A DNA stretch of 64,000 nucleotides from Burkholderia sp. NRF60-BP8 (GTDB taxonomy: Bacteria > Pseudomonadota > Gammaproteobacteria > Burkholderiales > Burkholderiaceae). The notes below the pieces were generated by a model, which worked only from the letters and a program-made list of their open reading frames with translations, did no database searches and was not told the DNA's origin. Both the position numbers and the translations under genes were made by a program. The DNA is taken from contig NZ_CP013372.1 in the NCBI RefSeq assembly GCF_001522585.2, forward strand, positions 62,001-126,000. Reading direction: 5' to 3'. Positions 51,316-60,590 of the stretch are shown here, piece by piece; position 1 is the first letter of the stretch, and the number at the start of each line of letters is the position of its first letter.

Positions 51316-51354
51316 ACCGAACGAACGGAACACGACAATCTCGAGGAGTCGATC

Positions 51355-52599
51355 ATGGACTTTGGCTACACCCCGAAAGTGGAAGCGCTGCGCGAACGCG
51401 TGCGCGCGTTCATGGACGCGCACGTCGTGCCGCGCATCCGTCAGTGGAACGACGAAGTGCACGCGGGCCGGTATCCGGTGTCGTTCATGGAGGAACTGAA
51501 GGAGCGCGCGAGAGCGGAAGGCCTGTGGAACCTGTTCCTGCCGCACCTGAAGGACGACGAGCCGGGCACGGGCCTGACGAACCTCGAATACGCGCCGCTC
51601 GCCGAGATCATGGGGCGCGTGAGCTGGGCGTCGGAAGTATTCAACTGCAACGCGCCGGACACCGGCAACATGGAGCTGCTGCACATGTTCGCGACGCCCG
51701 AGCAGCGCGAACAGTGGCTGCTGCCGCTGCTGCGCGGCGAAATCCGTTCGGCGTTCGCGATGACCGAGCCCGACGTCGCGTCGTCGGATGCGACCAACAT
51801 CACGACGCGTATCGAGCGCGTGGGCGACGAGTACGTGATCAATGGCCGCAAATGGTTCATCACGAACGCCGCGCATCCGAACTGCAAGATCTTCATCGTG
51901 ATGGGCAAGACCGATCCCGATGCCGAATCGCACCAGCAGCAAAGCATGATCCTCGTGCCGCGCGACACGCCGGGCGTGACGGTCGTGCGCAACATCACGG
52001 TGGTCAATCACCACGCGCCGGAAGGGCACTGCGAGATCACGTTCGACGACGTGCGCGTGCCGGCGCGCAACCTGCTCGGCGAGGAAGGCAGCGGCTTCGC
52101 GCTCGCGCAGGCGCGCCTCGGCCCGGGTCGCATCCACCACTGCATGCGTTCGATCGGCGCGGCCGAGCTGGCGCTGGAACTGATGATCGACCGCGCGCAG
52201 TCGCGCGTCGCGTTCGGCAAGCCGCTGAACCGGCACGGCACCGTCGGCGAATGGATCGCGCGCTCGCGCATCGAGATCGACCAGGCGCGCCTGCTGGTGC
52301 TGAAGGCCGCGTGGATGATCGACAAGGTCGGCGCGAAGGCGGCGCGCAAGGAGATCTCGATGATCAAGGCGCTCGTGCCGACCGTCTACACCAACGTGTG
52401 CGACCGCGCGATGCAGGTATTCGGCGCAGCGGGCTTGAGCCCGGATACGCCGCTGGCCGACCTGTGGACCTGGGGCCGCGCGCTGCGCTTCGCCGACGGC
52501 CCGGACGAGGTGCACCTGCAGGCGATCGCGCGGATGGAGATCAAGGACGGCGAGCCCGGTGCGACGGCGCCGTACCTGACGCCGCCGCCGCGCGGCTGA
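51355..52599 (+). CDS. Acyl-CoA dehydrogenase (ACAD10/11-like)
   Basis: 414 aa. FAD-binding motifs [16 protein letters not shown] and [15 protein letters not shown] are typical, followed by the C-terminal helical domain ([35 protein letters not shown]). The SDAT and ADGPDEVH patterns match bacterial proteins related to ACAD11, which cooperate with APH-like kinases. That agrees with the kinase encoded at 48673. It likely dehydrogenates or eliminates phosphate from a (phospho)hydroxyacyl-CoA. Confidence 0.91.
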   Translation: MDFGYTPKVEALRERVRAFMDAHVVPRIRQWNDEVHAGRYPVSFMEELKERARAEGLWNLFLPHLKDDEPGTGLTNLEYAPLAEIMGRVSWASEVFNCNAPDTGNMELLHMFATPEQREQWLLPLLRGEIRSAFAMTEPDVASSDATNITTRIERVGDEYVINGRKWFITNAAHPNCKIFIVMGKTDPDAESHQQQSMILVPRDTPGVTVVRNITVVNHHAPEGHCEITFDDVRVPARNLLGEEGSGFALAQARLGPGRIHHCMRSIGAAELALELMIDRAQSRVAFGKPLNRHGTVGEWIARSRIEIDQARLLVLKAAWMIDKVGAKAARKEISMIKALVPTVYTNVCDRAMQVFGAAGLSPDTPLADLWTWGRALRFADGPDEVHLQAIARMEIKDGEPGATAPYLTPPPRG

Positions 52600-52660
52600 G
52601 CGGGGCGACGTGGACGAACGAACGGCGCCCGCCGTAAGATCTCGGCAAGGAGATCCGGCG

Positions 52661-53566
52661 ATGCGCCTTTCGAAGATTGATCTGAACCTGTTCGTCGTAT
52701 TCGAGGCGATCTACAACAAGCGCAACCTGACGCGTGCGGCCGAGGTGCTGAATCTCACGCAGCCGGCCGTCAGCAACGCGCTGGCGCGGCTGCGCAAGAC
52801 GCTGAACGATCCGCTGTTCGTCAGCACGCCGGCCGGGATGATGCCGACGCCGATGGCCGAGAACATCGTCGGCCGCGTGCGCGAGGCGTTGCAACTGCTC
52901 GATTCGAGCGCGCACGAAGGCGACGTGTTCGATCCGGCTTCGTCCGAGCGCGTATTCCGGCTCAGCATGAGCGACCTGACCGAAGCGCTGCTGCTGCCGG
53001 CGCTCGGCGAGTTGCTGCAGACGCATGCGCCCGGCATGCACGTGCGCAGCTACACGATGGATCGACGCGAAGTCGCGACCGCGCTCGCGAACGGGTCGGT
53101 CGACCTCGCGATCGACGCGCCGCTGATCGGCGACCCGCACCTGCACCAGGCGCTGCTCGTGCAGGACCGCTACGCGTGCATGATCCGCGACGATCACCCG
53201 TTCAAGGGCGATACGCTGACCATGGACGACTACCTGTCGATGGGCCACATCCACGTATCGAGCCGGCGCAAGGGCAGCGGGCACGTCGACGCGGAACTGA
53301 TGCGGCTCGGGCTGCGCCGCAACATCCAGATGCGCGTGCAGCACTACATGGTCGCGCCGCTGATCGCGATGCGCGGCGATCTCGCGCTGACGGCGCCGCT
53401 GCGGCTGCTGCGGCGCTATCCGGCGCGGATTCTCGAACTGCCGTTCGAGATGCCGGGGCTCGACTACTTCTGCTACTGGCATCGCAGTGCCGATCAGGAT
53501 CAGGGCAGCCGGTGGCTGCGCGAGCAGTTGATGATGCTGATGGGCGGGATGGGGGAGGGGCGGTGA
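52661..53566 (+). CDS. LysR family transcriptional regulator
   Basis: 301 aa from ATG 52661, which has AAGGAG upstream; a longer in-frame start lacks support. The N-terminal winged helix reads LNLFVVFEAIYNKRNLTRAAEVLNLTQPAVSNALARLRKTLNDPLF. The effector domain follows. It is of the NodD/LinR-like subgroup by the LFV opening. It follows the ACAD gene by 61 bp on the same strand and is the probable regulator of the 47.9-52.6 kb cluster. Confidence 0.92.
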   Translation: MRLSKIDLNLFVVFEAIYNKRNLTRAAEVLNLTQPAVSNALARLRKTLNDPLFVSTPAGMMPTPMAENIVGRVREALQLLDSSAHEGDVFDPASSERVFRLSMSDLTEALLLPALGELLQTHAPGMHVRSYTMDRREVATALANGSVDLAIDAPLIGDPHLHQALLVQDRYACMIRDDHPFKGDTLTMDDYLSMGHIHVSSRRKGSGHVDAELMRLGLRRNIQMRVQHYMVAPLIAMRGDLALTAPLRLLRRYPARILELPFEMPGLDYFCYWHRSADQDQGSRWLREQLMMLMGGMGEGR

Positions 53567-53657
53567 GGGAACGCCGTGCATGCGGTCGTCGCCGTCGACG
53601 CGATCGGTCGCGCGCACCGTCCTGAGCGGTGGTCCTCGATAAGGCGTTTTTCGACAG

Positions 53658-53685
53658 TTGCGGCGACGTCATCCGTCGGTAGAAT
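53658..53685 (+). promoter_or_regulatory. Candidate promoter for the protease-helicase operon
   Basis: TTGCGG (53658-53663) and TAGAAT (53680-53685) with a 16-bp spacer lie 27 bp before the ATG of the metalloprotease gene. The preceding gene is the unrelated LysR, so a promoter is needed here. Confidence 0.4.
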
Positions 53686-53712
53686 CGGTACTTCCCTACC
53701 GGAGTGCCTCGC

Positions 53713-54909
53713 ATGGACTCTCACGCCCCGAATCGCCACGCGCTGGCGCCGCTCGCGTACCACGAAACCGTAGCCGACTATTTGCGCCGGCACGAGCCGG
53801 ACGTCTGGCGCTGGACCGGCGAGCGCCAGACGCATGCCGAACAGCTCGAATCGCTGCGCGCTTCGTTGCTGCGGGAAACCTACCGGATCGACGCCGATGC
53901 GCACGGCAACGTCCATGCCGCCCTGGCGCTGGCGATGGAGCGACTCGGGATCGTCGACGTGCCGGCCACGCTCTATCAGTCGCCAGGCACCCAGATGAAT
54001 GCGTCGCTCGTATTCGTACCGGGCGAGATCCACATCCTGTTGCAGGGCCCCGTTCTGGAGCGGCTGGCACCGGAGGAGCTGCTGGCGATCCTCGGGCACG
54101 AGCTCGCACACTATGTGCTGTGGTCGCTCGACGGAGGCCGGTTCCTGACCGCGGACCGGATCCTTAGCGATGCGGTGGCCGCTCCCGGCGGAGCCGACAG
54201 CCATCGCGAGACGTTTCGGCGTTATGCATTGCACACCGAACTCTTTGCCGATCGCGGGGGCGCATTGGCTGCGGATGCGGTGGCGCCCGCCGTTTCGACG
54301 CTCGTGAAGGTGCAGACGGGCATCAGCACGGTGGATGCAGCGGCTTATCTGCGTCAGGCCGCCGAGATCGAATCGAACGAATCGGGCGCCAGCGCGGCAT
54401 TGAGCCACCCCGAGACTTTCATCCGTGCCCGTGCGCTTGCGCTGTGGTGGGACGGCGAGGCAAGCCTCGACAGCTGGATCGACACGCGCCTGCACGGCCC
54501 GCTTTCGCTGGAGCGGCTCGACTTGCCGGGTCAGGCGCGCCTGCAGGCGCTGACGCGCGGATTCCTCGCGCATTACCTCGACGGCGCGTCGCTGGCCAGC
54601 GACGCCGTGCTGGCCCAGGTGCGCATGCTGTTCCCGGACTGGCGCGACGATGAGCCCGTCGCCGGCCCGGATGCATTCGACGCGGCAGGTGTCGACGACA
54701 GCGTGCGCAGCTACCTGAACGCCCTGATGATGGATCTCGCGCTGGCGGACCCCGATCAGCGCGACGTGGCGTTGTTGCGCGCCGGGCAGGTTGCCCGGTC
54801 GCTCGGCAGTCTCGACGCATTGCAGCTCAACCTCCGGCGCGACGCGGGCCTCGGCAAGCGCGAACTCGAACGCTACAAGCGGCAACTGGCCGAGGAGAAG
54901 GACGCATGA
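53713..54909 (+). CDS. M48-type metalloprotease coupled to the helicase gene
   Basis: 398 aa from ATG 53713 (GGAG eight bases upstream). The zinc motif HELAH is at 129-133, and a third ligand is probably Glu176 in HTELFADRGG. This is the M48 arrangement (HExxH plus ExxxD). No transmembrane helices are apparent, unlike HtpX or Ste24. A long helical C-terminus follows, ending in the basic/acidic LGKRELERYKRQLAEEKDA. The stop overlaps the start of the 1829-aa helicase gene (ATGA), so the two are made together. Confidence 0.85.
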   Translation: MDSHAPNRHALAPLAYHETVADYLRRHEPDVWRWTGERQTHAEQLESLRASLLRETYRIDADAHGNVHAALALAMERLGIVDVPATLYQSPGTQMNASLVFVPGEIHILLQGPVLERLAPEELLAILGHELAHYVLWSLDGGRFLTADRILSDAVAAPGGADSHRETFRRYALHTELFADRGGALAADAVAPAVSTLVKVQTGISTVDAAAYLRQAAEIESNESGASAALSHPETFIRARALALWWDGEASLDSWIDTRLHGPLSLERLDLPGQARLQALTRGFLAHYLDGASLASDAVLAQVRMLFPDWRDDEPVAGPDAFDAAGVDDSVRSYLNALMMDLALADPDQRDVALLRAGQVARSLGSLDALQLNLRRDAGLGKRELERYKRQLAEEKDA

Positions 54910-57900
54910 ACGACAGGATCGCCGACGGTGCGCCGCGCACGCTGCGTACGCTGATTGCCGCGCAGGCCGGCGCGGCATTGTCGACCGACGACGTGCTCGT
55001 GCTGGTGCTGCCGTTGTTCGCGCAGGTGGCGGAACTTCACGCGCAGGGCAAGGTGGCGTCGCTGGACGCGGACAGCATCGTGATCGACGAAGGGGGCGGC
55101 CTGGCGCTGCGACGCCCCGACGGCGAAGCGCCGCAGATGGACGTCGGCGCCGTGCATCGCGTCCAGCCGCACCCTGCGTCGGGCCTGAACATCGTCGGTG
55201 CGCTGCAACTGGAGCACACGCCCGATGGCCATCACAGCCAGACCGATCTTGCATTGCAGCTTGACGCAGCGGCTCCGGTTGTGCGGCCCGTCTATTTGCC
55301 AGGGTACGCGAGCTGGGAGCGATCCATCGGGCATCACGACGAGATCACCGACGTGTTCATGCTGGGGATGGTGCTGGCCAGCCTCGCATGCGGGCTGAAC
55401 TTCGAAACCGAAAGCGACCTGCGCGCGTTCGTCGAGCATCGACGCAATCTGTTCGTGCTTCATGAACGGCTGCATCCGATCGTTGCGGCGGCGATCGTCG
55501 AAATGACGGAAGTAAACCGCCATGATCGCGCGACCGACGTGGCCGCGCTTGCGATGCGCCTGCGCACCTGGCGCGAGCAGCCGCTCGGCCTGGACGTCGA
55601 GCGTGCATTGGCCGGGGCGACAGGGGCGGCGTCGCGCCGCGGTGCAGTGCTGACGCACCTGCGCGACCGCTTGTTCGATCTGTCGCGTCGCAACCGGCTG
55701 CTGCATTTCCGGCCGACCGCGGCGACCGTCAACCTGACCGTGGCCAGCGTGCCGCTGATGCTGCATATCGAAAGCGTGCGCCCGGAGCACATCTGCACGT
55801 GGGGCGGACCGTTCGCCGCCGACCTCGTGGCCGGCAAGGCGGTGGCGTTACAGCAATGGCTGCGGTTCGACGATCAACCGTACCTGCCCGCGTCGCTGGA
55901 CCGGCTGATCGCCGATACTCGCCGCGAACGGGCCGAATTCGGCTTCAGCAACCTGCGTCTCGTGATCGCGTTCCTGCGCTGGCACAACCTGAAGGACGCC
56001 CCCGACGAGCGTATCGTCTCGCCGCTGCTCTGGTTGCCGGTCGAACTCGTCAAGCGCAAGGGCGTGCGCGATCAGTACGTGATCCAGTGCGCTGGCGGCG
56101 ACGCCGAATTCAATCCGGCGCTGCGGCACCATCTCAGTCAGCTCTACGACATCCGGTTACCCGAGACGGTCGACCTGGGCAAGATCACACTGGCTGAGAT
56201 TCATGCGGATATCCTGACGCAGATCCGGAGGTCGGAACCCTCGGTCGAGCTTCGGCTCGTCGACAAGGCGTCCGTACGGCTGGTGCGCCAGAAGGCACAA
56301 CAGCGCATGCAGCAATACCGACGGCGGAAGCCCGCGGCACGTGCAGGCGGTTCGCACGGCGGTCGGCTGCCCTCTTTCAGCTATGCGCAAGACGATTACC
56401 GACCGCTCGGCCGCGCGTTGTTCGAGGAATGGGTGCGGCCGAGCGAACTGCCGCAGCGTTTCGAGGCCGGCGCCACGCCGGGCGCCAGCCTGCGTCGGCC
56501 GCAGATGGCGGGCGCAGCGGCAGAGGCCGTCGACGAGCGGCAGGGTTACGTGCTGCAGGAATCTGACGGGCATCGCTATGCGTGGGATTTCGATCTGACG
56601 CAGGTCACGCTGGCCAATTTCAACTACAGGAAGATGTCGCTGGTGCGTGACTACGCGCAACTGCTCGACGAGACCACCGCGAATCCCGCCTTCGACCGGG
56701 TGTTCTCGATCGAGCCGCGCGAGGTCGAAGCGTCGGCGGCCGCGCCGCTGCCGGCAGGAGAGCAATGGAACGTGGTGGCTTCCGATGCGACCCAGAATGC
56801 GTCGGTGAGCCTGGCGCGCAGCCAGCGCAGCTTCATCATCCAAGGGCCGCCGGGCACCGGCAAGTCGCAAACCATTACCAATCTCATCGCCGATTACGCG
56901 GGGCGCGGCAAGCGTGTGCTGTTCGTATGCGAAAAGCGTGCGGCGCTGGACGTGGTGTTCCACCGGCTCAAGCAGAGCGGGCTGGACGCGCTGTGTTGCC
57001 TCATCCACGATTCGCAGTCGGACAAGAAGGCGTTCGTCGCCGATCTGAAGGGCTGCTACGAGCGATGGATCGCCCAACCGCACGACAGCGAAGCGCTGCA
57101 CGCACGACGAGCGGCGTTGATCGATGCGCTCGACGTACAGCAGCGACGCATCGATGCATTCGAAGCGGCGATGGCGGCTGCGCCCGACGCGCTGGGTGGC
57201 AGCGTGCGCACCTTGCTGCGGCGGCTGGTCGCGCTGCCGGCGGTACCGGATGTCGGCTTTGCTTTGCGCGAGCGCTTGCCGGCGCTGGCCGTTTGGGACC
57301 GGCATGGCGAGCTGACCCGGCGCGTGCATCGTGCGATGCGCGAACGGTTCGGCGCGAACAGTCTGGCCTCGCAACCTTTCGCACGGCTGTCTGCGGCGCT
57401 GCTGGCCGACGAGCGGGCATTCGGGCGGGTCGAGCAACTGTGCCAGGACGCCGACGCGCTGTTCGACGCGCTCGATCCGGTGCTCGACAGCACGGTGGCG
57501 TCGATCGGACACGCCACGGCGCTGTCGCGCGCATGCGCGATCGCAGCCGATTGCCAATGGCTGATCGATACCGGCCTCGCCGCGCATCTCGACGTGCTCG
57601 ATCCGGCGTCGTCCGCGCAGACGGTATTGCGAGAAGCCCGCGATGCGTTGTCCGCGCACGCAGACGCGCTCACGGCCGCGCAGGCTGCCACCGTGCACTG
57701 GCGAGACAAGCTGTCGCCGGGCGATACCGTGTCGGCGCTCGCACTCGCGCGCCGGCTCGAGGCGTCGGCGATGCGATGGCTGCAGCCGGCATGGTGGCGG
57801 TTGCGCGGCGAGCTTCGGCGTCGCTACGACTTCGCGCAGCATGCGGTGCATCCCGGCTACGTCAAGGTGCTGGAGCAGCTTGCCGCCGAGCAGGCCGCGG

Positions 57901-60395
57901 CTGCGGCACTCGACGCAGCCGATGTCGAGTGCCGCAAGCGCTATGGCGTGAGCGAAATGGCGGCGTTTCTGCGCGCGCTGGCCGAGCTGGAGGCGCGGCT
58001 GGCGTCGGACGGCGATCTGCGCGAACGGATCGCGAATCTGCGTCAGGCGGTCGATCCGCTTGCTGCCGCGCGTATCGATGCCGGCGCACGCGAGGCCCTC
58101 GACAAGCTCGAGCGTCGCATCCGCGACAACCTGGTCATGGACGATGACGTGTCGCTGGCTGAAATCGCCGAGGCGCTGCGCGATCTTCGGGAGGGACTGG
58201 ACGACCTGCCTGATTTGCTGCCGCTGTTGCGTGCGGTCCACGCGGCCGACCCCGCCTATGCGGCGACGCTGCAGTCCGTCGACCTCGCGCCCGCGGAGCT
58301 GGAGGCGCTGATTGCCGACGAGGCGTTGCGCCGCCTGGAGCGCGAGAATCCGGTGCTCGCGCGATTCGGCGGCGTGGCGCTCGCACAGGCCGCGCGTGCC
58401 GCGGCCCGGATCCAGCGCGAATTGCTGACCGTGAATGCCCAGGTCGTGAGCGCGACGTTGCATCGGCAGTTTGCCGACCACGTGCGCCAGTCGTCGTTAT
58501 CGGCGACGCAACTCGATGCCGACGGCAAGACCTTCAAGAAGCGCTACGCAACCGGCCGGCGCGAGCTCGAACACGAGTTCGGCAAAAGCATGCGCCACCG
58601 TTCGATCCGCGATCTCGCCGATGACGAAACGGGCATGGTCGTCAACGACCTGAAGCCGATCTGGCTGATGAGCCCGCTATCCGTATCCGATACGCTGCCG
58701 CTGTCGCCCGATCTGTTCGACGTGGTGATTTTCGATGAGGCCAGTCAGATTCCCACCGAGGAAGCCGTGCCTGCGCTCAGCCGTGCCCGTCAGGTCGTGG
58801 TGGTCGGCGACGAGATGCAGTTGCCGCCGACGAGCTTTTTCACGGCAGCGGGCGCGGATGGCGACGACGAGATCGTGATCGAGGAAGAGGGCGAGCGCAT
58901 CGCCATCAATCTCGACTCCGACAGCTTGTTGAATCAGGCGGCGCGCAATCTGCCCGCGACGCTGCTGGCGTGGCATTACCGCAGCCGGCACGAAGCATTG
59001 ATCAGCTTCTCCAATGCGGCGTTCTACGACGGTCGTCTCGTTACGATTCCGGACCGCGTGCTGGAGCGCGCCGACGAGGACGGGTGGTCGGTGCGGTCGA
59101 GCCAGGACGATGCCGGCATCGTGGGCGCCGACGCGTTGCTCGCGCGGCCGATCAGTTTTCATCGGCTCGACGACGGCGTGTACGTCGAGCGGGGCAACGT
59201 GCCCGAAGCGCGCTATATCGCGTCGCTCGTACGCGAGATGCTGCGCCGGGAGACGGGCCTGAGCCTCGGCATCGTCGCGTTTTCCGAGGCGCAGCAGAAC
59301 GCGATCGAAGCGGCGCTGGAGGCACTGGCGGCCGAAGACGCCGACTTCGCCACGCGGCTCGAGCGCGAGTACGTGCGCGAGGACGACGACCAGTTCAACG
59401 GCCTGTTCGTGAAGAACCTGGAAAACGTTCAGGGCGACGAACGCGATGTGATCATTCTCAGCATCTGCTACGCACCGGGCCCGGACGGCAGGATGCTGAT
59501 GAATTTCGGGCCGATCAACCAGCGTGGCGGCGAAAAGCGTCTGAACGTCATCTTCAGCCGCGCAAGGCACCGGATGGCGGTGGTTTCCACGATTCAAGCC
59601 GATGCGATCACGAACGTGCACAACGACGGCGCGGCCGCGCTGCGGGCATTCCTGCAATTTGCGCAGGCGAGCGCCACAGGCCAGTTCGACCGTGCACAGG
59701 CGGTGCTCGGTGCGCTGAATCAGGGTGCGCGCGATGCGTTCACGCGGCGGACATCGCCTGACGCCATTCGCGATGCGTTGGCCGAAGCACTGCGCGCACG
59801 CGGTCACCAGGTCGATATCGACGTCGGCCGTTCGCAATTCCGCTGCGACCTGGCGATCGTCGATTCGTCGAAGCGGGACTACGCGCTTGCGATCCTGCTC
59901 GACAACCCAGCCCATGTCGTGACCGATACGGCGGAGCGCTATGTATTCCGGCCCGGCATCCTGCGCGGCTTCGGCTGGCGTGTGCTGGACATCCCCGGGA
60001 AAGATTGGCTTGATGACCCGGCCGCGGTGCTGGCGCGCATCGAGGCAATGCTTGCTGACGGTGAAGATCGAGCACTCGATCAGGAAATCGAGCTGCCGAC
60101 GCCGGTTGTTCAGACGCCCGCGCAGGAGGCTGAAACTGTGCAGGGCGAGACTGCAGCGGCGACTGGCGTGCCGACGGAACGCGTGAGATCGCTGCGATTC
60201 GAGCAAGGCCCTTCCAGCAAGTTCTGGCGCGCCAGCCTGCGGGGCACGGAGCTGAACGTGACGTACGGTCGGATCGGATCGGCAGGACAAGCCAACCTCA
60301 AGCAATTCGAAACCGTCGAGCGTGCACAGCGCGAGATGGACAAGCTGGTGGCGGAGAAACTGCGCAAGGGCTATGTCGAAGACCCGGCCGGGTGA
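54906..60395 (+). CDS. Kinase-like/DUF4011/SF1 helicase/nuclease-like/WGR fusion protein
   Basis: 1829 aa. Residues about 20-230 resemble a protein-kinase C-lobe (AELHAQGKVASLDADSIVIDEGG, then PGYASWERSIGHHDEITDVFMLGMVL) but lack HRD and DFG residues. DUF4011 begins near 253 (RDRLFDLSRRNRLLHF). The SF1 helicase has Walker A GPPGTGKS (647-654), Walker B DEAS (about 1277-1280), QGDERDVIIL (about 1508) and FSRARHR (about 1550). A restriction-endonuclease-like region (about 1610-1715) has RCDLAIVDSS and YALAILLDNP. A WGR domain closes the protein (about 1760-1829; YGRIGSAGQ). DUF4011-helicase-nuclease proteins are known as anti-phage (Hhe-like) candidates. Confidence 0.88.
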   Translation: MNDRIADGAPRTLRTLIAAQAGAALSTDDVLVLVLPLFAQVAELHAQGKVASLDADSIVIDEGGGLALRRPDGEAPQMDVGAVHRVQPHPASGLNIVGALQLEHTPDGHHSQTDLALQLDAAAPVVRPVYLPGYASWERSIGHHDEITDVFMLGMVLASLACGLNFETESDLRAFVEHRRNLFVLHERLHPIVAAAIVEMTEVNRHDRATDVAALAMRLRTWREQPLGLDVERALAGATGAASRRGAVLTHLRDRLFDLSRRNRLLHFRPTAATVNLTVASVPLMLHIESVRPEHICTWGGPFAADLVAGKAVALQQWLRFDDQPYLPASLDRLIADTRRERAEFGFSNLRLVIAFLRWHNLKDAPDERIVSPLLWLPVELVKRKGVRDQYVIQCAGGDAEFNPALRHHLSQLYDIRLPETVDLGKITLAEIHADILTQIRRSEPSVELRLVDKASVRLVRQKAQQRMQQYRRRKPAARAGGSHGGRLPSFSYAQDDYRPLGRALFEEWVRPSELPQRFEAGATPGASLRRPQMAGAAAEAVDERQGYVLQESDGHRYAWDFDLTQVTLANFNYRKMSLVRDYAQLLDETTANPAFDRVFSIEPREVEASAAAPLPAGEQWNVVASDATQNASVSLARSQRSFIIQGPPGTGKSQTITNLIADYAGRGKRVLFVCEKRAALDVVFHRLKQSGLDALCCLIHDSQSDKKAFVADLKGCYERWIAQPHDSEALHARRAALIDALDVQQRRIDAFEAAMAAAPDALGGSVRTLLRRLVALPAVPDVGFALRERLPALAVWDRHGELTRRVHRAMRERFGANSLASQPFARLSAALLADERAFGRVEQLCQDADALFDALDPVLDSTVASIGHATALSRACAIAADCQWLIDTGLAAHLDVLDPASSAQTVLREARDALSAHADALTAAQAATVHWRDKLSPGDTVSALALARRLEASAMRWLQPAWWRLRGELRRRYDFAQHAVHPGYVKVLEQLAAEQAAAAALDAADVECRKRYGVSEMAAFLRALAELEARLASDGDLRERIANLRQAVDPLAAARIDAGAREALDKLERRIRDNLVMDDDVSLAEIAEALRDLREGLDDLPDLLPLLRAVHAADPAYAATLQSVDLAPAELEALIADEALRRLERENPVLARFGGVALAQAARAAARIQRELLTVNAQVVSATLHRQFADHVRQSSLSATQLDADGKTFKKRYATGRRELEHEFGKSMRHRSIRDLADDETGMVVNDLKPIWLMSPLSVSDTLPLSPDLFDVVIFDEASQIPTEEAVPALSRARQVVVVGDEMQLPPTSFFTAAGADGDDEIVIEEEGERIAINLDSDSLLNQAARNLPATLLAWHYRSRHEALISFSNAAFYDGRLVTIPDRVLERADEDGWSVRSSQDDAGIVGADALLARPISFHRLDDGVYVERGNVPEARYIASLVREMLRRETGLSLGIVAFSEAQQNAIEAALEALAAEDADFATRLEREYVREDDDQFNGLFVKNLENVQGDERDVIILSICYAPGPDGRMLMNFGPINQRGGEKRLNVIFSRARHRMAVVSTIQADAITNVHNDGAAALRAFLQFAQASATGQFDRAQAVLGALNQGARDAFTRRTSPDAIRDALAEALRARGHQVDIDVGRSQFRCDLAIVDSSKRDYALAILLDNPAHVVTDTAERYVFRPGILRGFGWRVLDIPGKDWLDDPAAVLARIEAMLADGEDRALDQEIELPTPVVQTPAQEAETVQGETAAATGVPTERVRSLRFEQGPSSKFWRASLRGTELNVTYGRIGSAGQANLKQFETVERAQREMDKLVAEKLRKGYVEDPAG

Positions 60396-60590
60396 CGGCC
60401 GGCGTTCGATCCGCCGTTCATGCACGCGTTCCGCACGCAGCTGTGGTGCGACTTCACGTTTTCCGCGTTCCGCGCGTGAATTGGTGGCGTGTTCGATTTG
60501 ACCGGGTGAAGCGGAGCCGATCTCGGGACACCGGGCATCACGCGGGGGATGAACGGGGATGGCGGCGTGCACATGCGTGCCGCCGTATCG

